Assembly: GCA_023052935.1 (NCBI GenBank)
Contig: CM041292.1
Span: forward strand, 113,675,436-113,739,435
DNA length: 64,000 nt
Reading direction: 5' to 3'
DNA from: Piezodorus guildinii
Taxonomy: Eukaryota > Arthropoda > Insecta > Hemiptera > Pentatomidae
Shown here piece after piece: positions 38,336-52,200 of this stretch; position 1 is the stretch's first letter, and every line of letters starts with the position of its first letter. Below the pieces are notes generated by a model. That model was not told the DNA's origin. It did not search any database and saw only the letters and a program-made list of their open reading frames with translations. The translations under genes and the position numbers were made by a program.

Positions 38336-39793
38336 TATTCTATACCAAAATTTCGGAATTAGTACCCATCAGGAAACAAAGTTTTTCAAAGCCACCCGGA
38401 TGCAGGTCATTTGGCTAGCACCTATGGAATTTAGAGTTGTGAATTACATCCAGAATTGGGACACCAAAAATTAGAATTAGTACTCCCCAGGATTAGGAAT
38501 TATTATTAAGAGCACAGGAAGTGAGTTATTGAGGTAACACTGAAAAAAATGCCTTTTATGAGTTTTTTTTTAAGATGTTGGAAAAAATATATGGTCTGCC
38601 TGTTTGAAAACAGATTTTCAAAGAATCAATGCCTAAAACATACCAGCAAATCAAAATTAACCCATTTTTGTAATCCAATTTCCTTTTTTAAGCTAATTCT
38701 ACTGGGCTATTCTGAAGGGCTAACATTATGCTCCTCCTCAAAGAGTATAGGAGATTTAATACAAATGAACCATATTCGACCATTTAACATTTTAAAATTT
38801 GAAGTAAAAAAAAATCTGATTTTTAGAAGATATTAAAATCATATATCAATCATAAAGAAATTGTATAAGAATTTTCCAACAATAATTAGTTCTCACCTCT
38901 TGCTTATTTTTAATAATTACCTTACTAAATAGATATTTATACAAATACAAAATATGGAATTTTACAGCAGGAAATTAATATAGCCATAATTTAAAAAAGC
39001 CATTTTGCTTTGAAAATAATGTTTCAGGTAAGCCAAATTATATTTAGAGAGTTTCATACAGTAAAATTGATTAACATATATAGACTATGAACAATAAAAC
39101 AATACCAACAAGAAAATAAAGCTTATGCGATAAATATAAAATCATTTCATCAAGGACAACAACTTGTTTGTATTATAAATCTTAATATTTACAGAATAAT
39201 ACCTTAACTAATATTGATTAAAAAATTAATATACAAAATTTTATTAAATTAATGAAAAAATATATCATAAATATTTTATATACAAATTGTAATAAGTACA
39301 ATCATTCTTTTAGAAAATTGAAACGTAAACATAACAGGACAGTGAAATATAACTAACAAGAATGGTAGCATGAGAACTGACTAGCAATCAAATGAACAAT
39401 AATACTAATTCAATAAAATTAAAGAATACAAAGCAATACAAATTTATTATTTGAGAATATTATGAATTCTGCAAAATATAAAACAATAGATCATGTATTT
39501 ATATCCACTTTGTAAAGATGGTTTTTATATTTAGTTGCCAGTCTCACTCTAGTTTCATCACGGAAGACATCACAACCTTATTCTGATTTTAAATTGAATT
39601 CTCATGTTCTTTATTGACAAAGACTAGTCAATTTTATGAATACATAAAGACAAAACCTAATACAAAAACATATTTTTAACAATACGCGCTTATCATTATC
39701 TAATAATTTTTTTCCTGTAAGACTAACAACAGTGTAACTCCTTAGTGAAGAATCACAGCCTGATAGAAATAAAACAGTCTTCCCAAAGTCAAA
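38336..39793. other. Intergenic DNA 3' of the MROH1-like gene
   Basis: Mostly AT-rich. A 95-codon plus frame at 38549 has no motif. TTTATT at 39610-39615 would be AATAAA on the minus strand, about 180 nt after the MROH1-like stop, and is a plausible polyadenylation signal. Confidence 0.4.
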
Positions 39794-39942
39794 TCAAATT
39801 GAAAAGAGAAGAGCAATAGCTTGTATTGCCTTAGCTCGTACTTCTGGATTGGTATCATTGGTTAGAAGCAGTAGCTTAGTGGAAACAGGTTCCAGGGAGA
39901 TATCCTTTCTCTTATCAGCACTCAGATTTAAGTACAACAGTC
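39794..39942 (-). CDS. MROH1: MROH1-like terminal exon
   Basis: Poly-T tract then CAG|GA at 39943. It codes LLYLNLSADKRKDI ... PEVRAKAIQAIALLFSI and stop TGA. The acceptor is preceded by an unusually long T run (about 25). Confidence 0.88.
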
Positions 39943-40164
39943 CTGAAAAAAAAAAAAAAAAAAAAAAAAATAATTTTCTTCAAGTGAAAAAATATTTATA
40001 AAAATAAGGGATATATTACCTGCAAGGAGTGCAGCATTACCCCTCACAGAGGGCCAGTTACTTTTCATGTACGTCACACATGTCATAAACATGTTTAATG
40101 TGAGATGATCCAATTCCTCAACCTATTTTTAAATCATTAATATATGTATTATTATGATACTTCG

Positions 40165-40211
<47 letters not shown>

Positions 40212-43200
40212 TATACAAATCAATGCGTGGATCATTAATTTAAGAAATGTTACAAATAAATATTCATAACACTGATTTTCTATTAAATATTTCTTTATTA
40301 TAAAACCTTACATTATTATTACACATAACCTTATGATAAAACAATTGTATAATGTCAGTACATTCAAATCTTGATACTTTCTGTTTAATAATAAGGTATT
40401 TGTATTTTTGGTAAAACGTATTTTCATAAATTTTGTTCACAGGTGACAAGGGCTATAAATATAAACTGCCACTGAACTATCATTAATGAGATTACCAGCT
40501 GTAACCCACAGCTTGGCTCACAAATATTTGTGTTTCTTGATTTAAGTTTGCATATTTGTGTTTAAAGTAAGAATAACTATAAGATGTATAACTTCGCTAT
40601 CGGTCTATCAGTTACTATTTTATAATGAATAAAGTTATTATTCAACAACATATATTAATTTTATTTTGTGAAATTAACAGTAATATACCAGTATTAGTAG
40701 GCATAACCATAATTACTCATTAAAAGCTTTTAAACATAATCGTTAAATATCCTTAAGTTCGTTTACTACATAAGTGTGAATCAATCTCATTCGAGGGCTA
40801 AGCTTTCCACCTCAACAACAACCAACTTATTTAGGTTTTAAGAAATAATTGGTTCTATATTCTAATTTTTACTTTTTCAGAAAGCAACTTGCTGCAAACA
40901 GTTGCTTAAAATGATTATAAAGTGCCAATAAAAATTGCCAGTGTTTCCATGGTAACCAACACACAAAACATCGATGCGGTCTAATGTGAATGTAGCCGAA
41001 ACTTGGTGGTTTAAAAGATTTTAATAAAGTGGTGGAGTACATTGATAGCCATATAATTTGTCAATCTACTAAAATTATATGGTTATACGCCGCTATTACC
41101 CAATAAATAAAGGACAATAAATAATTTGCATTTTAGTTAACTTTATTTAATTTGTGTTTACGTAATAGAAAAACCATTCTGATCTTCAGAACAATTTTGC
41201 AACACTTAAGAACAGCAAGACGTCCACACTGGTTTCAGCCTAACAAAAAGAAAAAAATGAATTAGGTTCTGGAACCACCTGGGTGTACGTTCGATGGGTA
41301 ATTTTTGGTGACGCCAGTACGGCATGTGGCAAATGGAAACCAAAAAGGCAGGCAGTCCTTCCCTACCATCAAATCATGAATATTATTGGTATTGCTCCAC
41401 CCGGATTAATGGGTTCAGCACACTTTTCCCTGAGAAGGAGGTAAAGAAGTGTACCAGGAAGAGAAGATGAACATGATGAACAGAGAGGAAGAGATCAGTG
41501 TAGAAGAGCAGGCGGTGTGCACAGCTAATGTAATTATACTATATACACTATGGCAGCAATGTAGGTAAGCACAAAAACTAAGTGACCTGACTATAAAAAA
41601 AATTCAAGAAATAGTTCGAATTGGAGAAAACATTTTGAAGGGAAATGCAAAATTTTAGGCAGATAAAAGAGGATCAAAGAAGGCATGTGATCTCTTAGTA
41701 TTAAGAAGTTTAATAATTAGTACCAACAAAAATGGCGAAACAATATACCAACAATTTATATAATTTCAAAGTAAAACTGGACATTGGTGTTAAATTACTT
41801 TCTGCTCAACAGACTTAAAAATACATCTTCAAGAATTGCACATCACAGCAAAAAAATCTGGTGCAGGCAACACACAACTTACACTAACCTCCGTTTTGAA
41901 AACCAATTAAAGAATTTTCGAATACAGTAAGAGATAAAAATGAGTGAAACCATTAAAGAATTAATTAAATGGAATTTCTATAGAAAGATGTTAAAAAATC
42001 TATTATATTATTATCTAAAATAATCAGTTAGTTTTATCGGCTTTTCGGCACTCTCTATTAACTATTAAAAGCTTGTGTATGAAATAATATTTTTTCTATA
42101 ATCTTTAGCTTTCTAACGGTATATCATACGAAAAATTGTATTAAAAAAATATTTTTCTGTTTTCTCCTTTAGTTGGGTATCGAATTCATTCAAATTATAT
42201 ATATTTACCTGTTTTTCATCAGTAGCAACAAGATAATATAGTTATTTTTATAGAATCAACAAAATTAAAGGTACTTTAGAGGAAGAAAATTTAAAATATC
42301 GGCATTTAAGCCCTGTCAGACCATATTAATCAGAATGAAACCTACATGATATTAAAGCCCATTAAATTTTACACCGATATGGCGAGTTTAATCAAAATCA
42401 TCGGAACCATTCTCGAGAAAATCAAAAAAAGGTGCAAAATACATGGTATAAAGTGGCTCTTCTGGTAAGTTCATTTTGATGAAAAAGGTTTTGTAACGTC
42501 TCGGGCATATATTTGTCATAAATATGAAATTTCAGTTTCATAGGACCTTTCGTTTCCGCCTGGCAGTTACCACACACACAAACAGACCTTTGGGACTTGG
42601 TTATTTGGACTCACGGGACTCTAAAACGTGTATTTCCGTTGAAAACTGGAATTAAAAAATTTTCACGATCGCAATACTTTCCTTACTATATATAGTAAGT
42701 GAAAGTAAAAAAAAGGAGAAAATAAAATTTGAATTTTATACAGCACTAAATATGTTGTTAGTATGTACATACATGTAAGTTTAAATTTTTTTAATTTGTA
42801 TTTATGCTTTTAAATCTCAATCATTGAAAAAGCTGAATATTTGTACTTAAATCAAGAATCCTATATCCTATTATTGTGATTCTATCTACATATATAATAT
42901 AATCAAATGAATAAAAACTTAAAATAATAATTAATTTAAAAAAACACACTCACAATAGACTTCATAAGAACAGAAACAAACTGCTCATACTGAAGGTTAG
43001 CATCATCAATAAGGTGATCCTGGAACATGGAGCAGACCTTCTTTGCACCAAGAACAGGGGCTGCTTCACGTAATGAATACTTGCAAGCCTATAAATTGTT
43101 TAAATACAAATTAAATAATGAATGAGATGAGCCTACTGACAACTATAAATTATTTTCTGTCCCAAAGTTTGTGCTTGATTATAGGAATTTCCAGTTTTCT

Positions 43201-46200
43201 AATTAAAGTGCATAGTGTATTTGTCAGGTACATTCAATAATTGTTAAAACAAAATAATTTATTTATTTGTCTTTGTTGCAATCCCTAAACAAAAAGAGTT
43301 GGTTGGTCCATCAAAAATGTTGCATGGTCATCAAAGATATCACACATAAATAAAGAAACTAATTTTATTGTATACTAATGTATTGGCCTTTATCAGGGCG
43401 ACTACCAAAAAGCCGGAACACAATTAAATATGTTTTTGTGTCTCTTTAATGACCGCACCTCCAGCCAACCTCTCTACAGTCTAAACCTGACTGATTTAAA
43501 TCAAAAGATTTTAATTAAATATAAATAAATGTATACTAATATAAATAAAAATAGGCATCCTATTTATACTTTTCAATCAGATACAATATTGCCTTTATGA
43601 CAGAGGTTACATTATACTTTACATATATTATATTTTACCTAAATTTGCTTAAAATGCTGAACAGCACCATTTATTTGTAAGTTACAAGCATAAAACAGAA
43701 TAAACAGCAATGGAATATATAAAAAGTTAAAATATCTAGAATGTCCTTTGAAGCTTATCAAATGACCCTCCAGGAAAGCAAAGGAGTTATCTATTCCCGT
43801 TATTCAAAAAGGTGTTAAACAGGGAGACTCTCTTTCCCTAGTTTTAATTATTCAATATGGTATTAGAAGGGGTCATGAGATTGATCCAAAGATGGCCTGG
43901 AGGATGTATCTACTGACACAAGCAGACCAATCTAATGCCCCCTTCCTGCAAGAACCACAGCGCTCAGATAAGCTGGCAAAAAACAAAACAAACTCAGGCA
44001 TGGATGGTTGTTCATAAACCAGCCCCATAGAACCAGGTCAAGGTCAGGCTTTGCACTACTGTGTAGTGAAAATGTTAATAATTTCTACTTCTGGATTATA
44101 GTTATAATAACAGTTGACTATTGAGAGATACAGGATTAATTAGACTGGGTAGCGGTCAGTAAAAAAGAAACAATTAAATAGTTAAAACTATTTAATTTTT
44201 TTTTAAACGACAATCTCCTTAAGTCTTGTTTGCTCTTGCCTATAATTCGTCCTGATGAAGACCCACCATGGAGTCGAAACGTTGGCAGACAAAAAATAAT
44301 TAAAACTATTTATTTGTTTCTTTTTTACTGACCACCACCCAGACTAATTTTTTCCCGTATATGTAAAGTAAATTAATAAAAAAAATCCATCTATTCCATT
44401 GATACTAACGTATCTACAGTTATAATGTCCCAAATAATAATAATTTTCAACAAATTATTAGATGTAACATTCAATAGTTTACACTTAAACCTAAGCACTG
44501 ATTGTTTTCTCATGGACACATCAGGCATCATAGTGAGATCTCCTTCCTCCTCTAAAAATTAAAAAAAGGTTGGACACCATTTTTACTTCCAAAGCTATAC
44601 TTATGTTTAAAATTAGAAAGGAGAACAGTTAGAATGTTCAAATTATAGAGGAATAATGTTGCTCCCCTCTACTTTAGGTCTTCTCCAATTTCCTCTACCA
44701 AAGACTGACCCCGCATGCAGAACAAGAAATTGAGCAGTATCATACTGGCTTCAGGAGAGGTAAATCTACAGTGGACCAAATTCATACCCTTAGCTAATTC
44801 ATGGGAAGGGCACATAAACACAAGATACCTTCTTCCAGTGGCGCGACAGGCCGTGTAGGCCCTGGGCCTCATGGTGTAAACTCCTGCGAGTTTACACTAA
44901 CGTTTCACGATACAATTTTTAGTGTAGTGTAGGGTCATCACTCCCTACGACTAATTTGTGAGTGGCCACCCTTTGGCTGACGGGTCTCACATACCCGGGG
45001 GAGAGGCTGTGAGTGAATCCCCAATTTTTTACATCCTTATAAAAGCCCTGCCGGGACTGGGATTCGAACTCAGAACCTGTAGCATGAGAGACTAGCGCGC
45101 TAGCCAATCAGATACGGGCTCCTCTATAACACAAGATACCTACCCACCACTTATTCTTGGATTTCACGAACGGGTATGACAGTATCAAGCGTCCTATGTT
45201 ATACGAGGTACTAAGAGAAACGAAGGTTCCTTCAAAGCTAATACGCCTGATAAAAATGACAATGAGAGACCTTAGGTGCACTCTTCTGAATTTGGCTCAA
45301 ACAAAGTACTAAGGCAAGGAAATGCGTTGGCATACCTCCTGTTTAATTTGGTGTTGGAAAAATTAGTGAGAGAAACAGGTATCCAGAATAATGGCACCTA
45401 TATTCAATAGATCGGTCCAACTACTCGGTTATGCAGATGACTTTGATTTAGTGGCGCGATCCTTTACAGTGCTTACTGAGTCTTTCTTAGCTCTACAGAG
45501 AGCTACCTCAGGCATGGGACTTGCTATTAATGAAAGCAAAACTACTAAATATATGTACACTGAAGGGGTCAGACCTCAAGGAAGAACAACAATACCTATC
45601 AATACCTAAGTGATAAGATCTAAATTTGTCCAAACAAAGATTTTTTGCATAAATGAAACCACAATTGAATTCTATCCTAGCAAATCCAGGGTATGAAATA
45701 CAGTTAATCTGCTAAATTTCAAGATATTATTCATGACCATAGTAGAGAGTATCAAATAAAAAATTTTAGCAGAACTCCTTTCATTTTATTGTTATTAATT
45801 TAAAAAGAAACGTTCCAATTAAACTTTTTTGAGAGGGGGATTTGGAGGGGAATAAGGCTAAATAAATAATGAAAAATGGAAAGATAGTGATTCGTTCAGA
45901 AGCTTTAAAACTAGTGCCAAAATTCTTCAAAAGAAAATACCTTGACAACTGATGGCTCTGGCTCCGACAAATGGAGGAGAAGACATACAAGAGAAGCTTC
46001 CAAGTGCTCTCTGTAGCCACTCTGTCCTGGTCGCTCCTTACAATAAAGCTGTCCAAACAGTCGTAGTGAACCACTTCTCAGACCTATTTCTTCCTAAAAG
46101 TAATAACACGATTAAAGGTTGAAATTAAAATTATTAGGTTGTTTCACATGAAATGTCCGTTTTTATAGTTTCTGAAATACATAAAGGATTTTGCAGGTCA

Positions 46201-49200
46201 CTGTTGTTTTCTTCTGAATGTTTTCATATTTAAAGCAAACAGTTACTAATCCTCTACCTTTGTATTATAAACATTAGCTTCCCAATCAATTACCCACTTT
46301 TTAGTATACCTCCAAATATGAACATGGAAACACGCAATTTTCGAGTAATATTTTTGTACAAGTTTAAACTCGGCCATTCAGCAGCTGAGGCTGCTAGAAA
46401 TATTTGCAAGGTGTTTGGGGAAGGAAGTGTTAATGAACGGACTATTCGCCATTGGTTTGCTAAGTTTTCAGCTAGGGATACCGACTTGGAAAACTTGCCC
46501 CGAGGAAGACCTCCGTCCGCAATAGACAATGATGTCCTCAAACATATAGTAGAAGGAAACCCCTACCAAACAGTTAAAGGACTCTCAGCACAACAAAGTG
46601 CAAGTGCATCTACCGCGTTTCCAGCCATTTAAAGTGTATTGGGAAAGTAAAAAACCTCGATACATGGGTACCTCACTGAGCAGCAAGACCCCATGTTTCA
46701 AAACATACCGTGCAAAAATTGAAAGAAGTGGGCTACGAAGTTCTTCCGCACCCACCATATTCTCCCGACTTGTCTCCAACAGATTACCACCTGTTCAGGA
46801 ATTAAGACAACTTCGTCAAAGGAAAACTTTTTGAAAATGATGAACAAGTGAAAAGTGCGTTTTCAGATTTTGTTTCACTTCAAAGCTCAGAGTTTTTCAG
46901 TTCGGGGATAAAAAAGTTGGTGTCACGTTGGGAAAAATGTGTAGAAAAAGAAGGTAAATACTTGGAATAAAATTATCTAGTTTTCATATCGTATTTTTAA
47001 TAAAAATCCTTTACCTTGAAAATGGACATTTCATCTGCCACAACCCAATAGTTAGGTCTGTTCTTTGAAAAAGTTAATAGCATTGGATTCATGAACAGAA
47101 TTATTGATAGGTTTATGTATTTCGTAAGTATGGAAAGCAGGAATTAAGAGTAGAAGAAAAATGAGGAATAAATTAAATTTTTAAGATACGCACGATCATG
47201 ACTCTGGACATATGTATTCAGATTTAGTTGCTGCAAAATTTTCAAGAAGTTCTCGAAACCCCTCCTCCACTATTTCTTTCAAATTGAATTAACTATTGAG
47301 GGGTCCTACTAAAAAGGAAAACCAGGAAATACTATATTGAAACTGAAAATGGCCTCAAGAAACAATGTGCCTGAGTGGGATGATATTTCAAACCAAACAA
47401 TCAAGTGATTAGTAAGATCAACTCCTAGTAGACTAAAATAAATAATTATACACAATTTTTTACCAACTGGATGCTTATTTATAATCACTTAATTAATATA
47501 ATTAGTAAACCAAATAATTTCGAATACTTTTGACATCATTGACATAAACAAAAAAGACTTGTCTCCAACAAATAACCACCTGTTCAGGAATTTAGACAAC
47601 TTCGTCAAAGGAAAACTTTTTGAAAATGATGATCAAGTGAAAAGTGCGTTTTCAGATTTTGTTTCACTTCAAAGCTCAGAGTTTTTCAGTTCAGGAATAA
47701 AAAAGTTGGTGTCACGTTGGGAAAAATGTGTAGAAAAAGAAGGTAAATACTTTGAATAAAATTATCTTGTTTTCATATTGTATTTTTAATAAAATTCCTT
47801 TACCTTGAAAACGGACATTTCATGAGACACAACCCAATAAAAAAAAAAAAATTAATGATATAATATAATAAGTCTTTACCTTCTCAAAAAATGGTTTTAA
47901 TCTCAATGCAAGAGGCAATTGAATTCTAGCAACAGTGTCTTCACTGAGAGCTGGTACAAGAGAGCTTAGACTCAGCATTGATTCCAATGACACCTTCGAG
48001 TGTGTTGAATCCTCAAGACCTTCAAGCAATGATGACAATACACTGCTCATGTGTTTTTCTCTCTTTAGAAAAAAAAAACATATTTAAGTAAGATATTGAA
48101 ATATTTTTTGTACAATTTAAATAACTACTAAAAATAAGTAATTAAATGTCTCCCTTGCAAGGCATCTCAAAAAACTGCATACATTTTTAACTGTGGGTCA
48201 ACACCCAAAGTCATTGTGGAAAAGGGGCAAGATTATGTCCGAATATGTGAAGATTTACCTAGAAGGTTGGTGGAGGTAGAGTCATGAAAGTACCTTACAA
48301 AAGCCTTACTTAGGATATTATTGTTACGAAGATACCATTTGGTATTTCATCAGCACCAGAAGAATTCCAGAGATTCATGGACAATTTGTTAATGGGGATA
48401 TCAGGAGTTAGATGACGTAGTGGTCACTGGGCAGACCAGAGAAGGACCCCTTCATGTCTCAAACAAGTAAAAAAAGAAAATGGAATAGGACTGAGTTGGA
48501 AAAAAAAAAGTCTTTCAAAAGGTTAAAGATCTCCTGTCATCCAGCAGAATGGTAATCTCTATGATGAGGAAAAGCCAATTATGTTTGCATTTGTTTCAAG
48601 AACATCAGCTGTAGAAAAGAATTTAATCTGCACTAATGGACTGAGAAGCCTTACCTTTGATTTATGGGGGAAAAAAGAGTGCATGAAGACTTGGACCGTC
48701 CCATTAACGGACGTCAAAAATTAGCTTATAGTGTTTGATGCTTTGTCCAATTGGACTGAGGTCAAATGTTTGGGGAAAACAACTTTTAGTGTTATAATAA
48801 GGATATAACTTTTATATATTTTCTAGGATACTAATATTACAATTTATGACCAAATTGTCAAAATGATTTAATCACAGTAATGGGCTGAATTTAGTAAATG
48901 GAATAATTTCAGCATCACCAATAAATAGCACAAACATAATAAATCAATAAAATAACATTAAAACCCAAAATATAAAATTCATAAAACTACATTGCTTCTT
49001 CTATCTCTTTGCTTAATATGATAAGTATAAGAAATATAGTGACTAAAAAATCAATAAAATACCTCTAATGGTGGTAGTTGAGCAGTGTATCGAAGACCTC
49101 GCAGTGCAATAGCCCTGACATTATGATCAGGAGCAGTTGCTGCAGATTCCAGACTAGCAACCAAACTATCTACAAGGGATGCTTCACCACCAGTAGAGCA

Positions 49201-52200
49201 TTGTACTGCAAGGCACTAAGGAATAAGATAATGCGATGAATGAAATGCACTATAAAGAAAAATATAGGTATTTTGTAACTAAAAGCTACAACATTAAGAA
49301 CTGAAGTAACTTATAACCAAAGTGATTACATAATTTACAAGGTATTCTAGGAGGAAAATCTATTATTAACACTTTGACGACCAGAGCGGGGGTATACGCC
49401 CACTGGCTTAGTCTACCCCTGGCCTGCTCCCTAGTTCATGTGCAGGGAAAGAGGGACCACAGCGGACGTATACGCCCGCTCCCCGCTATCACTACCAGCC
49501 TTGAGCGGACAATCGGTTTTCCTTATCCACAAACCTTAGCCCAAAGGACCAGACGCCCGCTCCCCGCTATCACTACTAGCCTCGAGTGGACAATCGTTTT
49601 CCTATCCACAACCTTAGCCCAAAGGACCAGACGCCGCTAGATAATTGATTTTCTCTTGATAACCGAGAGCGTTGGGTCCCAGAATCATTTAATGAACTTG
49701 GATTGTACTTTTTCTCTTGGTTATTATGTTATTGTAAATATAGATATCAGTGGTGGCTATTCTTGATGTTAAAACAAAAAAAAAAAAAAAGTTATTAATT
49801 TATTTTTAAACAATTAATCATAGCAAATGATTATAATAAATAATGTACAAAACAGTCATCTGGCACCTTTCCTATGAATTACTCTAATCTACTTGAAAAA
49901 ATAACTTTAACAAAAATTACAATACATAACAACTTTATTTTTTGTACATTTTGCTTCCTGAAATTTTAAATAGCACCCCTTACAGTATATTCTAACTTTA
50001 TTAAAGAGCCCTAGTTGTGCGACTGAAGAAATCGTTGACTAGCTGAAGGTGAAGGAGCGGAGTCACTAAGATGATCATTTTCAAGAAGCGCCCTTACAAC
50101 CTCTTCTTTAAAATTTGTTATAGACATCTATTTTGTCTAAAGCTGTTATGAATAACTAATGCATTTAGTAGAGAGGCCCCAAAAATAAGATAAATTGCAA
50201 TTTTGTGATACCACTAACTGGTTCGCCATAAGCTTGTGGTCTGAGGTATCGATTGGCGATTTTCCACTGTTATAATCGACAATCATCCTTGGTTTTGTAA
50301 TGGTTCTTCCACTTTGAGTCACAACTTCAGTCATTTCATCCGTGTGTTCAGTAGATAGCATATAGACATCTCTTTTATCCTTCAGAGGGCACACACGCAC
50401 TCAAGTAACTTCCTCGTGGGACCGCAGGCGCCCGCTTCATTTATTAATTATTTCTTTTAACTAAAAGTAACTTTTTTATCACAATTTTTTTTATACTAGG
50501 TGTTTTTTGGGTGAAATAAAACACAAATAGCTGATAATAATGTTTTGGGCCATTGAACCAAAATAGCCAGTTTTGGTCGGTCCCAGTTGGAACCACTGCA
50601 GCGGACTCATACGCCCGCTATGATCCAAAAGAGAAGATGCTCCAAACACGCGTGGTCGTTAAAGTGTTAAACTTTGATTAGGATAGGAAAACTATTTTTA
50701 TACTATAGAATCAGTAATTCATGATAATCCAGATAACCATGCTGGTCTCTTGAAAATCCCCCTCTAATTTGTATAGTGCAACATGCACCCTGTGATAATT
50801 TTTATTTATTTTTGCCAAATTCAAAACTGTTTAACTCATAATGCTTTTGATGGAGAAGATGGAGAGTCAAAGAAAAGGTTTAATTTCTATGAATTTCAGT
50901 TCATTTACAATTTTTTCTCTTCTAGAACTCTTGATTCTTCAAATATAGTTTTTAATTTTTTTAATACTATCTTTGAGTACTTTGAGAAAAAAAATATATA
51001 TAAAAGCTGCTTCCAAACATTATAATGTCCCTCTAGTGATAATCATTTACAATATAAAAACAAAGGAAAATTTGTATAAGAGACTGGACAAACATACAAA
51101 TTATGCGTATCAAGATAAGTACCTAGAACCAGAAGGGCACTTAAGAACATGGTTTGGGCAAGCAAGAAATTAAACATACCAATTGGAAGAAACATTTAAA
51201 AGAAAATGGTTCAAAGACGTTCAAATGATTTTAAAGGCTTTGCCTGAAGATATTAACGAAGAATGTGAAGAAATAGAAAATATTTCAAAAACAGCCCCAA
51301 ATTAGGAAAATAATAAAGAATCAAAAAGTGCATTTCTTAGTTAAGTAGGACATTGGTGTAGACATTTTTACACTCTTAACATGATTGAAAATGATATCCC
51401 ATTATAAGCAGAACAAGGATTTCACTTTTTAAAAACCTTTTTAAATTTGACTTTTTAATGCTATATTGAAATAAAAATGTATGTACTTAATATTTTTAAA
51501 AATGTATTAATTTTCTAATCATGTATTGTATCTGACAGATTATTTACTAGATGTATTAACCAATACAGTTGTAAATTTCAATAAATAATAAAATAAAATA
51601 AATTCTGTATGTTTTAACCTGATAGTTGGAAATCTTGATAAATTGTACTGAACTCTTAGATCCTTGCCTTTATGAATTATTGGGATTGTACAAAATTACT
51701 GATTCTTATCTTCATATAATGAATCAAAAGAGGATTTGTCAATCTAATGAAAGTTATAAAATTAAAAAAAAATTAAATTATGTCAAATACCTCAGCATAA
51801 AAAGCAGTAATGATAATCCTTTGGGGTTCACAGGTAGTGGCAGCATACTGGTTAAGAACAACCATTAGTGTTGGCAGTAACAACGGAAATGTTTGGCAGA
51901 TACTCCTGTTGTATATCAAGTCAGAAGATTACAACATTATCACATTATAGTCAAAAATATGATTATTATTTTCAAAAGCTATTACTAACAAACAAGTGAT
52001 GGGGATTCATATAAGAAATAACTGATCCCAGCATTGAATATTAGATTATATCTGGGTTTAACTAATTCATTTCATTTCAAGTTGCTATCAGTCTTTTTTT
52101 TTTTTCTGAGTGGCGGTATGAACAATGATGATATTTGGTCACATGATTTGATTTGCTTCAAGTAATATATAGTTCGCAGGAGCACAGACTGTCTACAAAG

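Noticed and set aside
40917..41100. Hairpin near 41049-41083 as a histone-type or RNA-gene terminator
   Set aside because: No histone gene or RNA gene nearby; the stem is AT-rich and similar hairpins are expected by chance.
44919..45107. 62-codon minus frame
   Set aside because: Lies wholly inside the tRNA-derived SINE and reads through its promoter boxes.
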